Shown: piece after piece, positions 9,869 through 20,300 of the stretch
How the letters are laid out: every line of letters starts with the position of its first letter
How positions within the stretch are numbered: position 1 is the first letter of the stretch
Source of the DNA: Celoporthe dispersa
Taxonomy: Eukaryota; Ascomycota; Sordariomycetes; Diaporthales; Cryphonectriaceae
NCBI GenBank assembly: GCA_016584495.1
Contig: WAID01000006.1
Coordinates: 868,001 to 932,000 of the forward strand
DNA length: 64,000 nt
Direction: 5' to 3'
Made by a program: the position numbers and the translations under genes
The notes under the pieces: generated by a model
What the model was told of the DNA's origin: nothing
What the model saw: only the letters and a program-made list of their open reading frames with translations
Database searches by the model: none

Positions 9869-11369
9869 TCACGGTGTTGTCTCTCCGGTGCTCGGGACCC
9901 TCCGGTGGCCCATCTGGCTCATCTGGCCCGCCATGCTCAGGCCCGTCCCCTTCCTCGTCTCCAGGGCCCTGGACCACCTCTTCTGGTCCTTGATGGGCCT
10001 GCCCTGCCCGTTGAGGCCCAGGATCTCCATCAGCTCCGGGATCTCGGCGTGGTCCCTCGTCGTCCTCATGCGGTGGCACCACGTCACCTTCTTCTCCTCG
10101 ACCAGCCTCTCGTCCTCGACCTCGTCGTTGTCGTTGTCCGTCACGCTCGTGGTCCGGCTGTGCTTGTTGGCGGCGGCCTCCCTGGTCTTCTTGCCCCCGG
10201 CCTCCTCCTCCTTCTCCGGGTCCCTACCCGCGCTCGCGTCCCCGTGATCCCTGGGCTTGTCGTGCTGCTGCTGCTGCTGCTGCTGCTCCCTCTCCAGCCT
10301 CCTGTCGAACTCGTGCACGGGGCTCGCGTCCGGGCTCTGCAGCTCCACGGGCTCAAACAGGAACTCCCCGCCAATCTGCCGCTGGTCGCCGCCCCGGATG
10401 GCCAGCCCGGTCTTGATCTGCTTCACGCCCTGCACGATGCTGTCGAGCGAGCTCTTGAGCAGGCTCTTGGACATGTACGCGGGCCGCTGGCCGAGCGCGA
10501 GGGTCTTGATCATGCCCAGCTCCTGGTACAGCTTCCTCGTCGGGTCGGCGTAGACGGGGTAGGGACAGCCCGTCTCGGAGGCGTACATGTCGATGAGGGC
10601 CGGGTCGCCGCAGCCTATGACGGCGATGAAGGTGCTGATGGGCAGGTGGAGGAGCGGCTCGGGCTGGATGGAGGCGGAGAGGGTGCGGAGGTACTCCTGG
10701 CAGTTCTGAAGAGCCACAAAACTTCGTCAGCCTCATCGTTCGTCGGCGGCGGCGGCGGCGGCGTCGTCGTCGTCGTTGTCGTCGTCACCTCGTCTTGTCC
10801 CCGGGGGAAAAGGGGAGCAGGAGACATACACCACAGTAAAAGTGCCGCACAAAGATGATCAGCACCCTCCGCGCAACACTACGCCCCGTATAGAGGCTCT
10901 TGAAGGTATGCGTCTTGCCGTGCCGGTCCAGCACGATATACTCGCCGATCCGGCGGATTGTCTCTGCCGACGGGAGGTCGTCGTTGCTCAGGACCTCGCC
11001 GTGGAAGTCGGGCGGGTTCACAGGGTCGTCATCGTCCGTCTGGGTGCTCAGCCTGGGCGGAGAACCTGCTGCTCCCGTCTCTTTCTCTGTTTCCGTCTTC
11101 ACGGGTAACGCCGGCTGCAGGGAGCGCCTCTGCCCTCCTGTCGTCGTCGTCGTCGTCGTCGTCGTCTTTTCGTCGTCATGCTCTCCTTTTGTTGGGGCCG
11201 CCTCCGGAGCAGGCTGTTGTTGTTGTGTTGTGGTGGTCGTGGTCGTGGTCGTGGTGGCTGGGGATTGGGTTTCTACATGTGATGCGGCGGCCGCCTCGGG
11301 CTCTGGTGCCTGTGGTGGTGTGCTCTTCTCCGCGGCGGGATCAGCGGCCGGAGGATTTGGTGTAGCCAT
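9869..11369 (-). CDS. AhpC/TSA-like peroxiredoxin-like protein (AAED1/PRXL2 type), two exons, 458 aa
   Basis: Exon 1 is 11369-10830 and exon 2 is 10705-9869. The 124-nt intron has a GTATGT donor and a CTTCAG acceptor. The thioredoxin-like core begins near residue 135 (DFHGEVLSNDDLPSAETIRR), and the splice joins ...IIFVRHFYCG to NCQEYLRTLSAS, restoring the CGNC active-site motif. This is followed by FIAVIGCGDPALIDMY and VYADPTRKLYQELGM, typical of the fungal AAED1/PRXL2 branch. A thiol oxidoreductase activity is likely, but the substrate is unknown. The ~130-residue N-terminal extension is low-complexity with two threonine runs and a glutamine run, and a further glutamine run lies in the C-terminal half. 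The tail from about residue 300 is charged and disordered. The ATG at 11369 is used; the open frame extends upstream only to a TTG. Confidence 0.85.
10262..10287. repeat. (CTG)n trinucleotide repeat encoding polyglutamine
   Basis: About eight CTG units on the plus strand, read as CAG on the minus strand. They encode the Gln run EREQQQ... in the C-terminal half of the AAED1-like protein. Further trinucleotide repeats in the same gene encode threonine runs (11137-11170 and 11220-11260). Confidence 0.85.
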
Positions 11370-11757
11370 TGGCCTGTGCAGTGACTCGTTGCTCAAAAGG
11401 AAGTATTATTATTGCCTGGAGTGTGTGTGAGAGAGCAAGAGAGAAAGATGCTCTCTCTCTCTCTCTCTCTTCCTTGTTTTGATTTTACCTCCAAAAAAAG
11501 GCACCCGAGACAAAGTATAGAGTTCGGAAACTCGACCGTTCCAAGGTTATTACTACAGCGCTAGTAGGGGGCTACGTAGCCCGGCCTTTTAATTATAAAC
11601 GAGCTACCGTTTTCCTTTACGACATGGCAGACCCCCTACACGTCCGTCAAGGGACCACATGCGGCCGGGTCCCACACCCCGCTACGAACGTCTCTGCACA
11701 GGGGACTTCATACTTTCCTTGTGTCTTTCCTTCATTCCTCCACCTGACTACTAGTAA
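11370..11757. other. Intergenic spacer with (TC)n tract
   Basis: Spacer between two minus-strand genes. The (TC)10 run at 11451-11470 lies just upstream of the AAED1-like gene, on the minus strand as GA. No gene seen. Confidence 0.5.
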
Positions 11758-13809
11758 TTAATGAAGATAAACAGTCCTGACAAGACGGCCATTGGTACCC
11801 GAAGTCCAAGTATCGCAAGTCGCCCGTACCGGACAAGGGAACCCGCGACGATTGAGGTCGTCAGACAGCATTGTCGCAGGGCCAACGACACGGTAGTGGC
11901 AGCCCGCAGGCACGGCCAGGTGCCGCAGGAACGTCTCCCAGTCGCTTGATGTCCGGAGCTGCTCCCTGGGGACGTGGCGCAGGATGAACGGCTGCACATA
12001 CCCAGGGAGGAAGGCCACTTCATCGCCAGGGGCTGTGATGGCTGGTGCTAGTCCACACAGGCCTTGTCCCTTGAATATCACAAAGCGGTGGCCGTGAGAA
12101 TGCCTGAGGAGTTCTCCGAGGATTTTCCTGAACTGCCCATCCCGTGCCTTGTCGTCGTCACCCTGGTCGTGCGGATCCCTGGTGAGGTCTTCTGTGAATC
12201 TCAAGAAAAAGTCCCGGCTCTCATCCATCCCTCCTCCCATGAGCCGGCCGCCGTTGAGCACGTGCGCAAAGATCAAGCTGAAGATCCCTAGCTTCCCATA
12301 GTAGGTATCTCCCTTCCCAAGGTCCGAAGGACACCCTCGAGGCGAGTCTTCGTAGTATTTTAGCACGCGCTCGTACAGCCGGGCTATATCATTGAACCTG
12401 GTCGACTCTAGATCACAGATATCGGAAGCAAAGCCGACCCGATCACACACGAGTGCAGAACAGCAGATTACCCTTCCGTCATTCATGAGTACCATATCTG
12501 GGCAGAAAGAGCCGCGACATTCGGATTCGTGGTCGATCTTGAAGGTCGGAATAAACATAGGGGTGATATAGACCCGCTGGTTCCATCGGGGAACCCAGGT
12601 GCTAACGTCGTCGTCGTAGAGGCTCGTCTCGTCGTGATGGACAAAGCACAGCAGGCTCAGATCAGAAGTGGAGTTGAGGTACTCAGCTGCGGTTCTCTGG
12701 TAAAGAAGTGCAGCGGGACACTTGTAGTCGGGGGTGATTCGATATCTGATGGCTTCGGCAAATTCAAGCCCGAGAAAGCCGTACACGCGGTCCCTGTCGT
12801 CACGGAACTCAAGATCCTGGGCCCAATGCAGGGCCTCAGGAAGGTTGAAGGTGGAGAACTCTACTGAGTTGTAGAAGTTCAAGGTGATCGCTTCTCGGTG
12901 ATGTCGAACCTCGAAAGCTCGCCAGTGCAGCCTCCTCAGTTCTTCTCCTGTCACGGGGTTGGGGCCTGCCAGGAGAGGACCGGCGCCTCGCGCTCTGAAC
13001 AAGAACCAATAGTAAAACCTCAGGAATTCCATCCAGTCCAGCCGGGTTTCTGCCCATAACAGGGTCGTGCGTGGGCCTAGAGCAGCTTCTTGGACGACCC
13101 AACCTCTCTTGAACCAAGGGAGGCCAAGGAGCTGGGCAAGTGACCTCCATCTTGGGTCTCGAAGTATCGGGCTCTCTGCGGCGAGCCGAGGAAAGCTCTC
13201 TTCATCCCAAGAGAAACCAGGGTCATTGAAGACTCGAGACATCATATCATTGATATCGGAGACCAGGCCAGAGATAGCAACAGCAGCGGCTCGATGCGCT
13301 ATGGCTGAGCCCAGGCATATCAGCGTACAGCTCGACTCGGAATAGATCCGTGCCATGAGACCAACTTGGTGGCCCTTCTCGCCAAGATCAGACTGGTTGA
13401 TGCAGATGGAGTCGGCCCATAGTCCGCGCTGCTTATGCGGAAGTCGAGCCTGCTCCAGGGATTCTCTGAGGTTTCGTGTGATGATACAGAGGCCGTCGTT
13501 GACAAAGATGGGCTGGTCCTTCCTCCTGGAGCCCCAGGCGTACGAGACGGCTTCATACTCGATGCGGGTTTCGGCATCTGCCAGATTGATCGTGTTCAAG
13601 CTGCAGACAAGAGGCTCGTGGCCGCAACCGGGCTCTAGAACCAGGACGCGGATATAGTCGCCATCCGGAAGGGGTTCATACTGATATTGCGGGACCGACA
13701 GAAACGGGTTATGATCTGGCTTCGTGAACAGCGTATACCAGGATCCGCGAGGCATGCTGACGCCGTGGCGTTTGCGCGGTCTCGCGCGCCATGATCTTCG
13801 GGGCATCAT
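11758..13809 (-). CDS. HET-domain (heterokaryon incompatibility) protein, 683 aa, intronless
   Basis: The N-terminal HET domain shows its conserved blocks in order: YEAVSYAWG at residues 85-93, GLWADSICINQ at about 129-139 followed by GHQVGLMARIYSESSCTLICLG, and a WFKRGWVVQEAALG block. Those blocks define the family that triggers non-self recognition or programmed cell death when allorecognition partners meet. The remaining ~400 residues are the usual variable region, with DRDRVYGFLGL and a late segment ending FVIFKGQGLCGLAP. No NACHT, WD40 or other known C-terminal partner domain is seen. I chose the tandem ATG at 13809, although the frame is open to about 14097; that upstream segment is basic and resembles leader. 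Both flanks are gene-poor, the upstream one AT-rich, as is common for HET genes. Function as an incompatibility gene is inference. Confidence 0.93.
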   Translation of the reverse strand: MMPRRSWRARPRKRHGVSMPRGSWYTLFTKPDHNPFLSVPQYQYEPLPDGDYIRVLVLEPGCGHEPLVCSLNTINLADAETRIEYEAVSYAWGSRRKDQPIFVNDGLCIITRNLRESLEQARLPHKQRGLWADSICINQSDLGEKGHQVGLMARIYSESSCTLICLGSAIAHRAAAVAISGLVSDINDMMSRVFNDPGFSWDEESFPRLAAESPILRDPRWRSLAQLLGLPWFKRGWVVQEAALGPRTTLLWAETRLDWMEFLRFYYWFLFRARGAGPLLAGPNPVTGEELRRLHWRAFEVRHHREAITLNFYNSVEFSTFNLPEALHWAQDLEFRDDRDRVYGFLGLEFAEAIRYRITPDYKCPAALLYQRTAAEYLNSTSDLSLLCFVHHDETSLYDDDVSTWVPRWNQRVYITPMFIPTFKIDHESECRGSFCPDMVLMNDGRVICCSALVCDRVGFASDICDLESTRFNDIARLYERVLKYYEDSPRGCPSDLGKGDTYYGKLGIFSLIFAHVLNGGRLMGGGMDESRDFFLRFTEDLTRDPHDQGDDDKARDGQFRKILGELLRHSHGHRFVIFKGQGLCGLAPAITAPGDEVAFLPGYVQPFILRHVPREQLRTSSDWETFLRHLAVPAGCHYRVVGPATMLSDDLNRRGFPCPVRATCDTWTSGTNGRLVRTVYLH

Positions 13810-15939
13810 TATCTGATATTGCGCTGGTGTATATACGCTGCAAGAATGAAAAGAGAAGTTGGAATTATATTTGAATCGGCGGCGCACGAAAGCGGTCGGA
13901 AGTCTTGCTCCCAGAGCTGGATAATGCACTCTGTTCTCTCTTCTTATTCTCCTTTTTTCTTTCCTTGTTGCACTCGACGTGATTAGGATTTCACTGACCA
14001 CGGACAGAGTCGGCAGGGAAGAAGAGCAACCTCCCCGCAGGTTTATCAGTGTTGCTTGCCTATTAGCTCCACTGCTTAACCGCCTCTGCCTACACAAAAC
14101 CCGAAAACTTCCAGCGAGGGTATAGAGTAAGCTTATCTTGCTTATCCCTGGGGGCAGCCTACAGAGGGCGCATTTACGGCTTACTTAGTTGCTCGGGCGC
14201 GGGCACATTTTGGGCAAAGATCGAGAGCGCCGCAGGTGACCAAGCATAACAACCCAAACTAGCTACCGAGCTTTTCAGCAGTCCTCGCCACGAGCTGCGG
14301 CAGCCCGCAATGCCAAGGGTTTTGCAAGCCAACGTGGCTTGGGCGCCTGAGGTTGGCAGGCCGGATATCAACCGGTCTCCGTCTGGAGCATGAACTCCGG
14401 GTGGCAATAAAAGATGGTTCAACGTCGAGCGCGCCCTGAGTCTTCCAGCGACAACATTCCCTACCCTTGTATCTCGATGTCACTGGTCCGTATTATTTCA
14501 TAGCTTATTTAGACCGTTCCTGTGCTGTAGTGCTGTGGGTAAGGCGTCCATCGGCCCGCTTGCCGGTTGGGAGGGGCCGTTTATTTTTATATATCAGAAA
14601 ATAATGATATATTTAATTATACATCTTGCTCTTGCTTCGATGATCAGCAGTACATTCCCATTCCTTTTTTTTTTGTAACACGTTTCCTATCTTTATTGTG
14701 CTCTCCTCGAAGGGTTGGCCCCAGTGCCGTAATACTCTGCTGCATGTCTTCAACATTAAGTCGTGAGAATGGCAGCGAGTGGGTTCCCGAGTTAGGTTTG
14801 GGTAATGAGGTTCGTATCATTGAGGTATTGGAATCTGAACTTTGCTAGGCTGTGCCCAGTTCCCACCCATAAACACGAATATGGTCCCACAAGATCTCAG
14901 CCGCAATATTACCATTGCATATATTAGTAGATCATCAGATCTCCGCTTCTGTAAATTGTGGTAAGGCCTGTGCGGCTAGAGAAGGATAATAAAAGTGTAT
15001 AGAGGTAGACATAATAAAGTGTGAGTATAAGATGCTAAGGGATGGTGGCACATTAAGGTGAACACTTGTACATTGTGTTGTAATTACAAGAGGTAAAAAA
15101 AAATAAAAATAAAAAGGCATTAGCAACAACTCACTCATTCGTGCCTGAGTTTTAAGAATGGAGCTCCTGCTTCACCCAATTCCCCCTGCATATCGCTCAA
15201 CACTGAATTACTTCAGTAGACTTGCACTAAAACCTATAACAGCCACTATCTGATCAGTCTAATAACAGAGTGGACTCTTTCTGGAGATTTCTACTGTAAT
15301 GGTCTACTGAATGATTCATATGAAGAATGATTCTATGTATCGTTTCTCAGCGATTCACCATGCTTACAGGGTCTTGGGTAAAGACCATAACAACAACCAC
15401 TTTCTAGGTAGCATGAACTCGTTGCTGTAGCGAGGCTGCTTCTGGGGCAATCAAAACGAGAGTTGAATACCTACTAGGTATACAAAGAGGCCCTTATTAA
15501 TTTACTTATCTTGACAACGTTGAGGTTGTAATAAGAGCGAAGCCATTATAGTTATGAATAATGATGCTTCACAAAGAACTTGAGTTGTGGGTAAATCCCT
15601 CATCACAAGGAACCATTCTTAGTACAATATCTTCACACTTATGGCCTTGGTGTAGATTTCACTAAACAGAGCCTGAGCTTCCGGACGTTTCTACAGAGTG
15701 AAATGGAAACTCTGGACACTATTGCCAACTTGATAGACCAGCCATGGATGTCAGGCCTATTCTCAAGTCTATGATTACCTATAGCCACCCCCACTGCGAA
15801 ATATCGATCTTGAAACGCTTCGTCACAGAATCAACAACATGGGTAATGTTCGTATCATTGTACAGCTCGCAACAGACACAAAGCTGATATTATATACAGT
15901 ACATGAGCACACACCCAGGCGGGAGTTCCTCTGCTGGAA
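13810..15939. other. Gene-poor, AT-richer segment
   Basis: About 2.1 kb without a credible gene. From about 14560 to 15900 the sequence is clearly more AT-rich than neighbouring DNA, for example 14580-14625 and 15085-15115, and stop codons are frequent in every frame. It could be a decayed or mutated insertion, but no transposase, reverse transcriptase or terminal repeat is recognisable. Confidence 0.45.
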
Positions 15940-16372
15940 ATGAGCCTCAGCCAGTTCATAAAAGTCATTCGTACGACAGTGAGTTTTTTTCTTTCTTTTT
16001 TTTTCTCTAGCCAACTATCAAGACATCGACTGCTCACTGCTCCGACGTAACTCGACAAAATCGTCCTCAGATCTCCCCCGAAACAAGCCCAAATACTGCC
16101 TGTCGCATCTCCTCCTCCCACATGCAATGTATCCCGTGCCCCTTCGACCCAACTAATAATATTCTCGCTCACAGGGACCATCTCATACCTTCGAGGCAGG
16201 CCAGACAATCTACCTCAAAACTAACAGTCCCTGCATCCACGAGCACCCGGTCATCGGACCCTGGCTCGTGATCGAGAGGAACCACGCCGTCCACTTCGCC
16301 CGCGACCCTGAGGATGAAAACGCAGACAGCTTCGTCTTCTGTGATGACTGTGTGGAGGCTGCTGTCCGGTAA
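15940..16372 (+). CDS. Doubtful small gene, best supported in its last exon
   Basis: The last exon 16175-16372 (66 codons with stop) follows a good fungal intron end (ACTAATAA branch at ~16151, CACAG acceptor). It reads as a compact sequence beginning GPSHTFEAGQTIYLKTNS and ending FVFCDDCVEAAVR. A possible upstream exon is 16011-16046 (donor GTAACT at 16047), preceded by 15940-15978 (MSLSQFIKVIRTT) ahead of a GTGAGT donor. The first intron would be only 32 nt, which is too short for normal splicing unless bases of its T runs are missing. If real, the product is about 91 aa with two nearby Cys (CDDC). I recognise no family. It could equally be the remnant of a longer dead gene. Confidence 0.25.
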
Positions 16373-17345
16373 CGATCAGTCAAGTAATGGTATGGCAGCC
16401 TTCGGGGGGCGAGAGTCCTCGGCATGGATGGGTAGGAGAGGGTGGCTGCGGATGAAAACGAGCCAAGTCGTATCCGAAGCCCTCCTTGCCGCAGGCCAAA
16501 CATCTACTGGGGATTTCCGTCATCAAAGCCTTGACTCTAGCTCCCTGATAGGCTACTTAGTATGGAATACTACGGTAGCTCAATACTTCATCACTAGGGA
16601 CAGAAAATCTGATCAAAAAGAGTGACTATTGCCGAAGCGAATAACTGACTACTGAACTGTTACTATTGCACTTTAGGCCCCTCTTCCCCTGGTTCCATAT
16701 CCCCCGAAGGCGCGTTGTCCCACAAAACGTGCGGATTGGCTTTGGATTTCATGTTGGACCAAAAGATGCCCGTGCCGACCTGATCTCTGAGCATGGAGCA
16801 TGCAGATCCTTTGACTCAAGAAGCCTGACACCAATCATGCAGATCGAACCGGCCATGTCAACACCCTTGTGCTCAGCATAGAACAGATGATGGTCCTGAG
16901 TCTTCTTCTCCATCCCCCCAACACCCCGCCCGCACACCAATTCTGTGGAGTCCTCTGTGCGTCAGGCATGCATGGACTAGACAGCCAACACTGAGATTGC
17001 CCTCATCGCTTCGCCTTCGTTGCATGACACGGACGAGCGATCCTACCAGATTCCGCACCCCGTCTGGTCATCATGACTGATTGCGGGTTTGACTGTGGAC
17101 CATGAGGTGTTGAACCGTCCAAAGTAGCCATGTCGTATGGCTGTGATGTTCAGCGACCTGCTCGATTTCTTGTTCCGCACAGTTGACTGTGACGTAGCCC
17201 GGTCCGATCCCAGAGCAGTGCTGCTCTCCATTACGCTGGGCGACGGGAGGTTGGATGGTGTGATGAGACCGTGCCTCGGGACAGGCAGTGAAGGTTGTGG
17301 CAAATGACTGCAGAAAAAAGTCATTCGCAAATTCCGTCAAGCAAA
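16373..17345. other. Intergenic spacer downstream of UPF1
   Basis: Nothing gene-like is seen. The part next to 17345 should be the 3' untranslated region of UPF1, which is transcribed leftward. Confidence 0.45.
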
Positions 17346-20300
17346 TCAGATTCCGTCGAATCCGGGCCCGCCGATCTGGCTATGGAAGGCAGTGCTGATG
17401 CTTTTCTCGTCGTCATCCCTGCGCAGATATCCGTTGCTCGGGCCCATGCGGCCACCACTCATGCCCTCCACGTACTGGCGAAGGCGATCACTCTGACTGT
17501 AGGATGTAGGACGGGAGAAACCCATGGCATCCTGCAAGCCTGATCCAAGACTGGCGCCACCCTGACCGATACCCTTGCCGCCGATAACACTGGCGCTGGC
17601 ATCGGTGAACTCAGAGTTAGCGACACTTTCGCCTGCCACGCTCTCGGTGGCTCGGCCGCGGCTTCTTCCGTTCGACCGACTGGGTGCGTTTACGCCGGGC
17701 AGACCAGGCCACGCGTCAGGGCTGAAGCTCGAGAACATGTGAGGATAGGCTGAGTTAAGACCAGCGCCTCCCAGAGCGGAGCTATGAATCGAGGAAACGT
17801 CGTCCGGAACGTAAGAGAGCATGGATTGTGAGTCAAAGTCGCGGGTGGAGCCGTTCATACCGCCGTAGCGACCGTTTGTATAGCCTGTCGTTTGCTGTCC
17901 AACGGGGCCAGAGCGCGGTGGCCGGTAGGCCGTCTTGGGCCGACTGAACTGCAGCAGAGAAGTCTGGAGATTCGTAAGGGGACCTTCCACAAGGCACTTG
18001 CCATCCTTGAAGTGTACCAGCAGGTGGTGCCAGAGATCGTGCTTGGAGAGGACCTTCGGGTTTCCAATAATGACAAGACCGTACTTTGCTCGAGTGAGCG
18101 CAACGTTGAGACGACGAGGGTCGGAAAGGAAACCAATGCCTTGCGTGTCGTTGGAGCGGACGCAAGAGAGGACGATGAAGTCTTTCTCACGACCCTGGAA
18201 GGCATCGACGGAGGCAACCTCGACCTCCTTGTAGCTCTCCTTCTTGAAAGTGCCAGTCGTCTGGAGAGTGCTCACAATGTAACTGCGCTGACCTTCGTAT
18301 GGCGTGATGACACCGATATCGAGAGGCTTGACACCAGCCTTCAGGAACCGGGTCACGACCTTCTCGACATTCGAGGCCTCGGTGCGGTTGAGGTACGACG
18401 TGCCAGATGCGGAAATTTCCTCATTGCCCAGGTTCGACCAGAACATCATGGGTGTCTCGGCGACAGGCCAGGGGAAGTCGACGTCCTTACGAAGACGCTC
18501 CTGGATTGTGACGCCGTTCTGAAGCGAACCCTCGTAGAACATGTTGGAAGGAAACTCCGAGAGACACGGGTGCATCCGGTACTGGACGTTGAGTCGGATT
18601 GGGACGTGCTGAAGCTTCACCAGCCGCTCGAAGAGGGACTGGTTCAGACCTGCCTTGGCAGCCTTCTTGTTCATGATCACGGGACCAAGCTGCTTATGGT
18701 CACCGACCAGAACGACCTGCTTGCAGCCGAGAACAAGAGGGATCATGCATTCCGGCTCAGCTGACTGCGTCGACTCGTCGATGAGCACGCTTCGGAACTG
18801 CATCTTGAGGATGCGGGGGTCGCCTGCACCGACGCAGGTGCAGCAGACGACGTCAGCATTGCTCAGTATCTCCCGCTCGGCAGCCTTGGTGAGCTGCTTG
18901 AACTTTTTCTCGTCGTGACTCTTCAACTCGCCATATTCGTTCTTCAGCGTGGTGAGCTTGCCCAGCTCCGAGTTCATGTCTTCGGCCAGCTGGCGAACCT
19001 GCTCGTGCAAGGCGAGGAACTTGACAGAAGATTCCACATCCTCACGGGACTTGGCAGTCAGGCGGACGACCTTGAGACCAGTGCGGTCGATGCGTTCACA
19101 GAGCTGGTCAACGGCGACATTGGACGGGGCACAGACGAGAACCTGACCGCTGCTCATCTTGGCGAGGTGATAAATGATCGTTGCCGAAGTGACGGTCTTG
19201 CCCGTCCCGGGAGGGCCCTGGATCAGGCTCAGAGGCGAAGAGAGGACCGCCTTGATGGCATTGATCTGACTGTTGTTCAAGTCTGGCAGATTCGGCGCAG
19301 TGAACTTCCTAGGCATCTGAGGCCTCGTCGGCGCGACTTGAACTTCATGACCAAGCAGCTTGTGGAACAAGAAACCAGACACACTCTTCTCGTCGAGGGC
19401 AAAAGTCTTCATGGCAAGCTGCATGCGGTCGTAAGACGTGGCCTTCCAGACGTACTCGGCAGAAAAGTTGTGTGTGCAGTCGGTCGGGACAGACTTCTCG
19501 CTGCCAGTCTTGCGAAGCTCCAGGGTCACCTCGTCGCTCTGGTTGTTGGGGATCTTGATGACATAGCCGACTCCCTCCCAGGGAGGACGGAGCTCGCCCT
19601 TATACTTGAGACGCATCTCGTCACCGACTGCGAGCTTGACATCGCCCGACTCCATCTTGGGCAGGATGAAGCTCGCCATATGCTTGCCGTTGAGACCCAC
19701 GGTCCAGCCGACGACCAGACCATCTTCTCCCTGAGCCTCCTTCAGCTTCTTGTCGTAGTCGGACTCCATCTTGACCAAGGGGCCAAAGATGTTCTGGTAG
19801 TGATAAGGGTCGTCGTATTGCAGGAGGACGGGGTGAGGATCATCATCGACGTTCGCAGCCTTCTCCAGGTCCGCGACGGTGGCGTTGGCATCCTCCTTCC
19901 ACATCTCCTCGAGCTTGGCAATGGTGGGCGGGTTGAGCTGGCGAGCGCGCAGTTGTTCGGCGTCCGACGGGGGAGGGACCAGCCAGTCCAGGAACGAGCG
20001 CGACTCGATCAGGGGTTGCCAGCGCGACACGTCCCAGCTCATGTCCTTTGCAGATGTACTGGCGGCGCAGGGCTGACGGCAGAGGAGCACGACCACGGTG
20101 TCGGACTTGGCAGGGATGAAGCCCAGCATGAAGACGTTGCGGGTCCCGCAGTTGTAGCATTCTAGGATCGTGTCCTGCATGGCGGACTGTGGGTGTAGCT
20201 GGACCTCCTTGTGCCGAGCACGGACGAGGTGGTTCACGATGTGCGAGCTGTTGGTGCCCCCGCGGCCACTGCAGAACCACTTGCTGCACGACAGGCACTT

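Noticed and set aside
9857..10858. 333-codon plus-strand frame
   Set aside because: Shadow of the minus-strand AAED1-like gene; Leu/Pro/Val-rich low complexity without a start context.
14560..15900. Transposon relic in the AT-rich segment
   Set aside because: The composition fits, but no transposase, reverse transcriptase, terminal repeat or target duplication was recognised, so it is reported only as AT-rich spacer.
18915..20165. 416-codon open frame on the plus strand
   Set aside because: It lies wholly antisense to UPF1, is Arg/Leu/Val-rich in the way expected for the reverse of a GC-rich gene, and has no motif.
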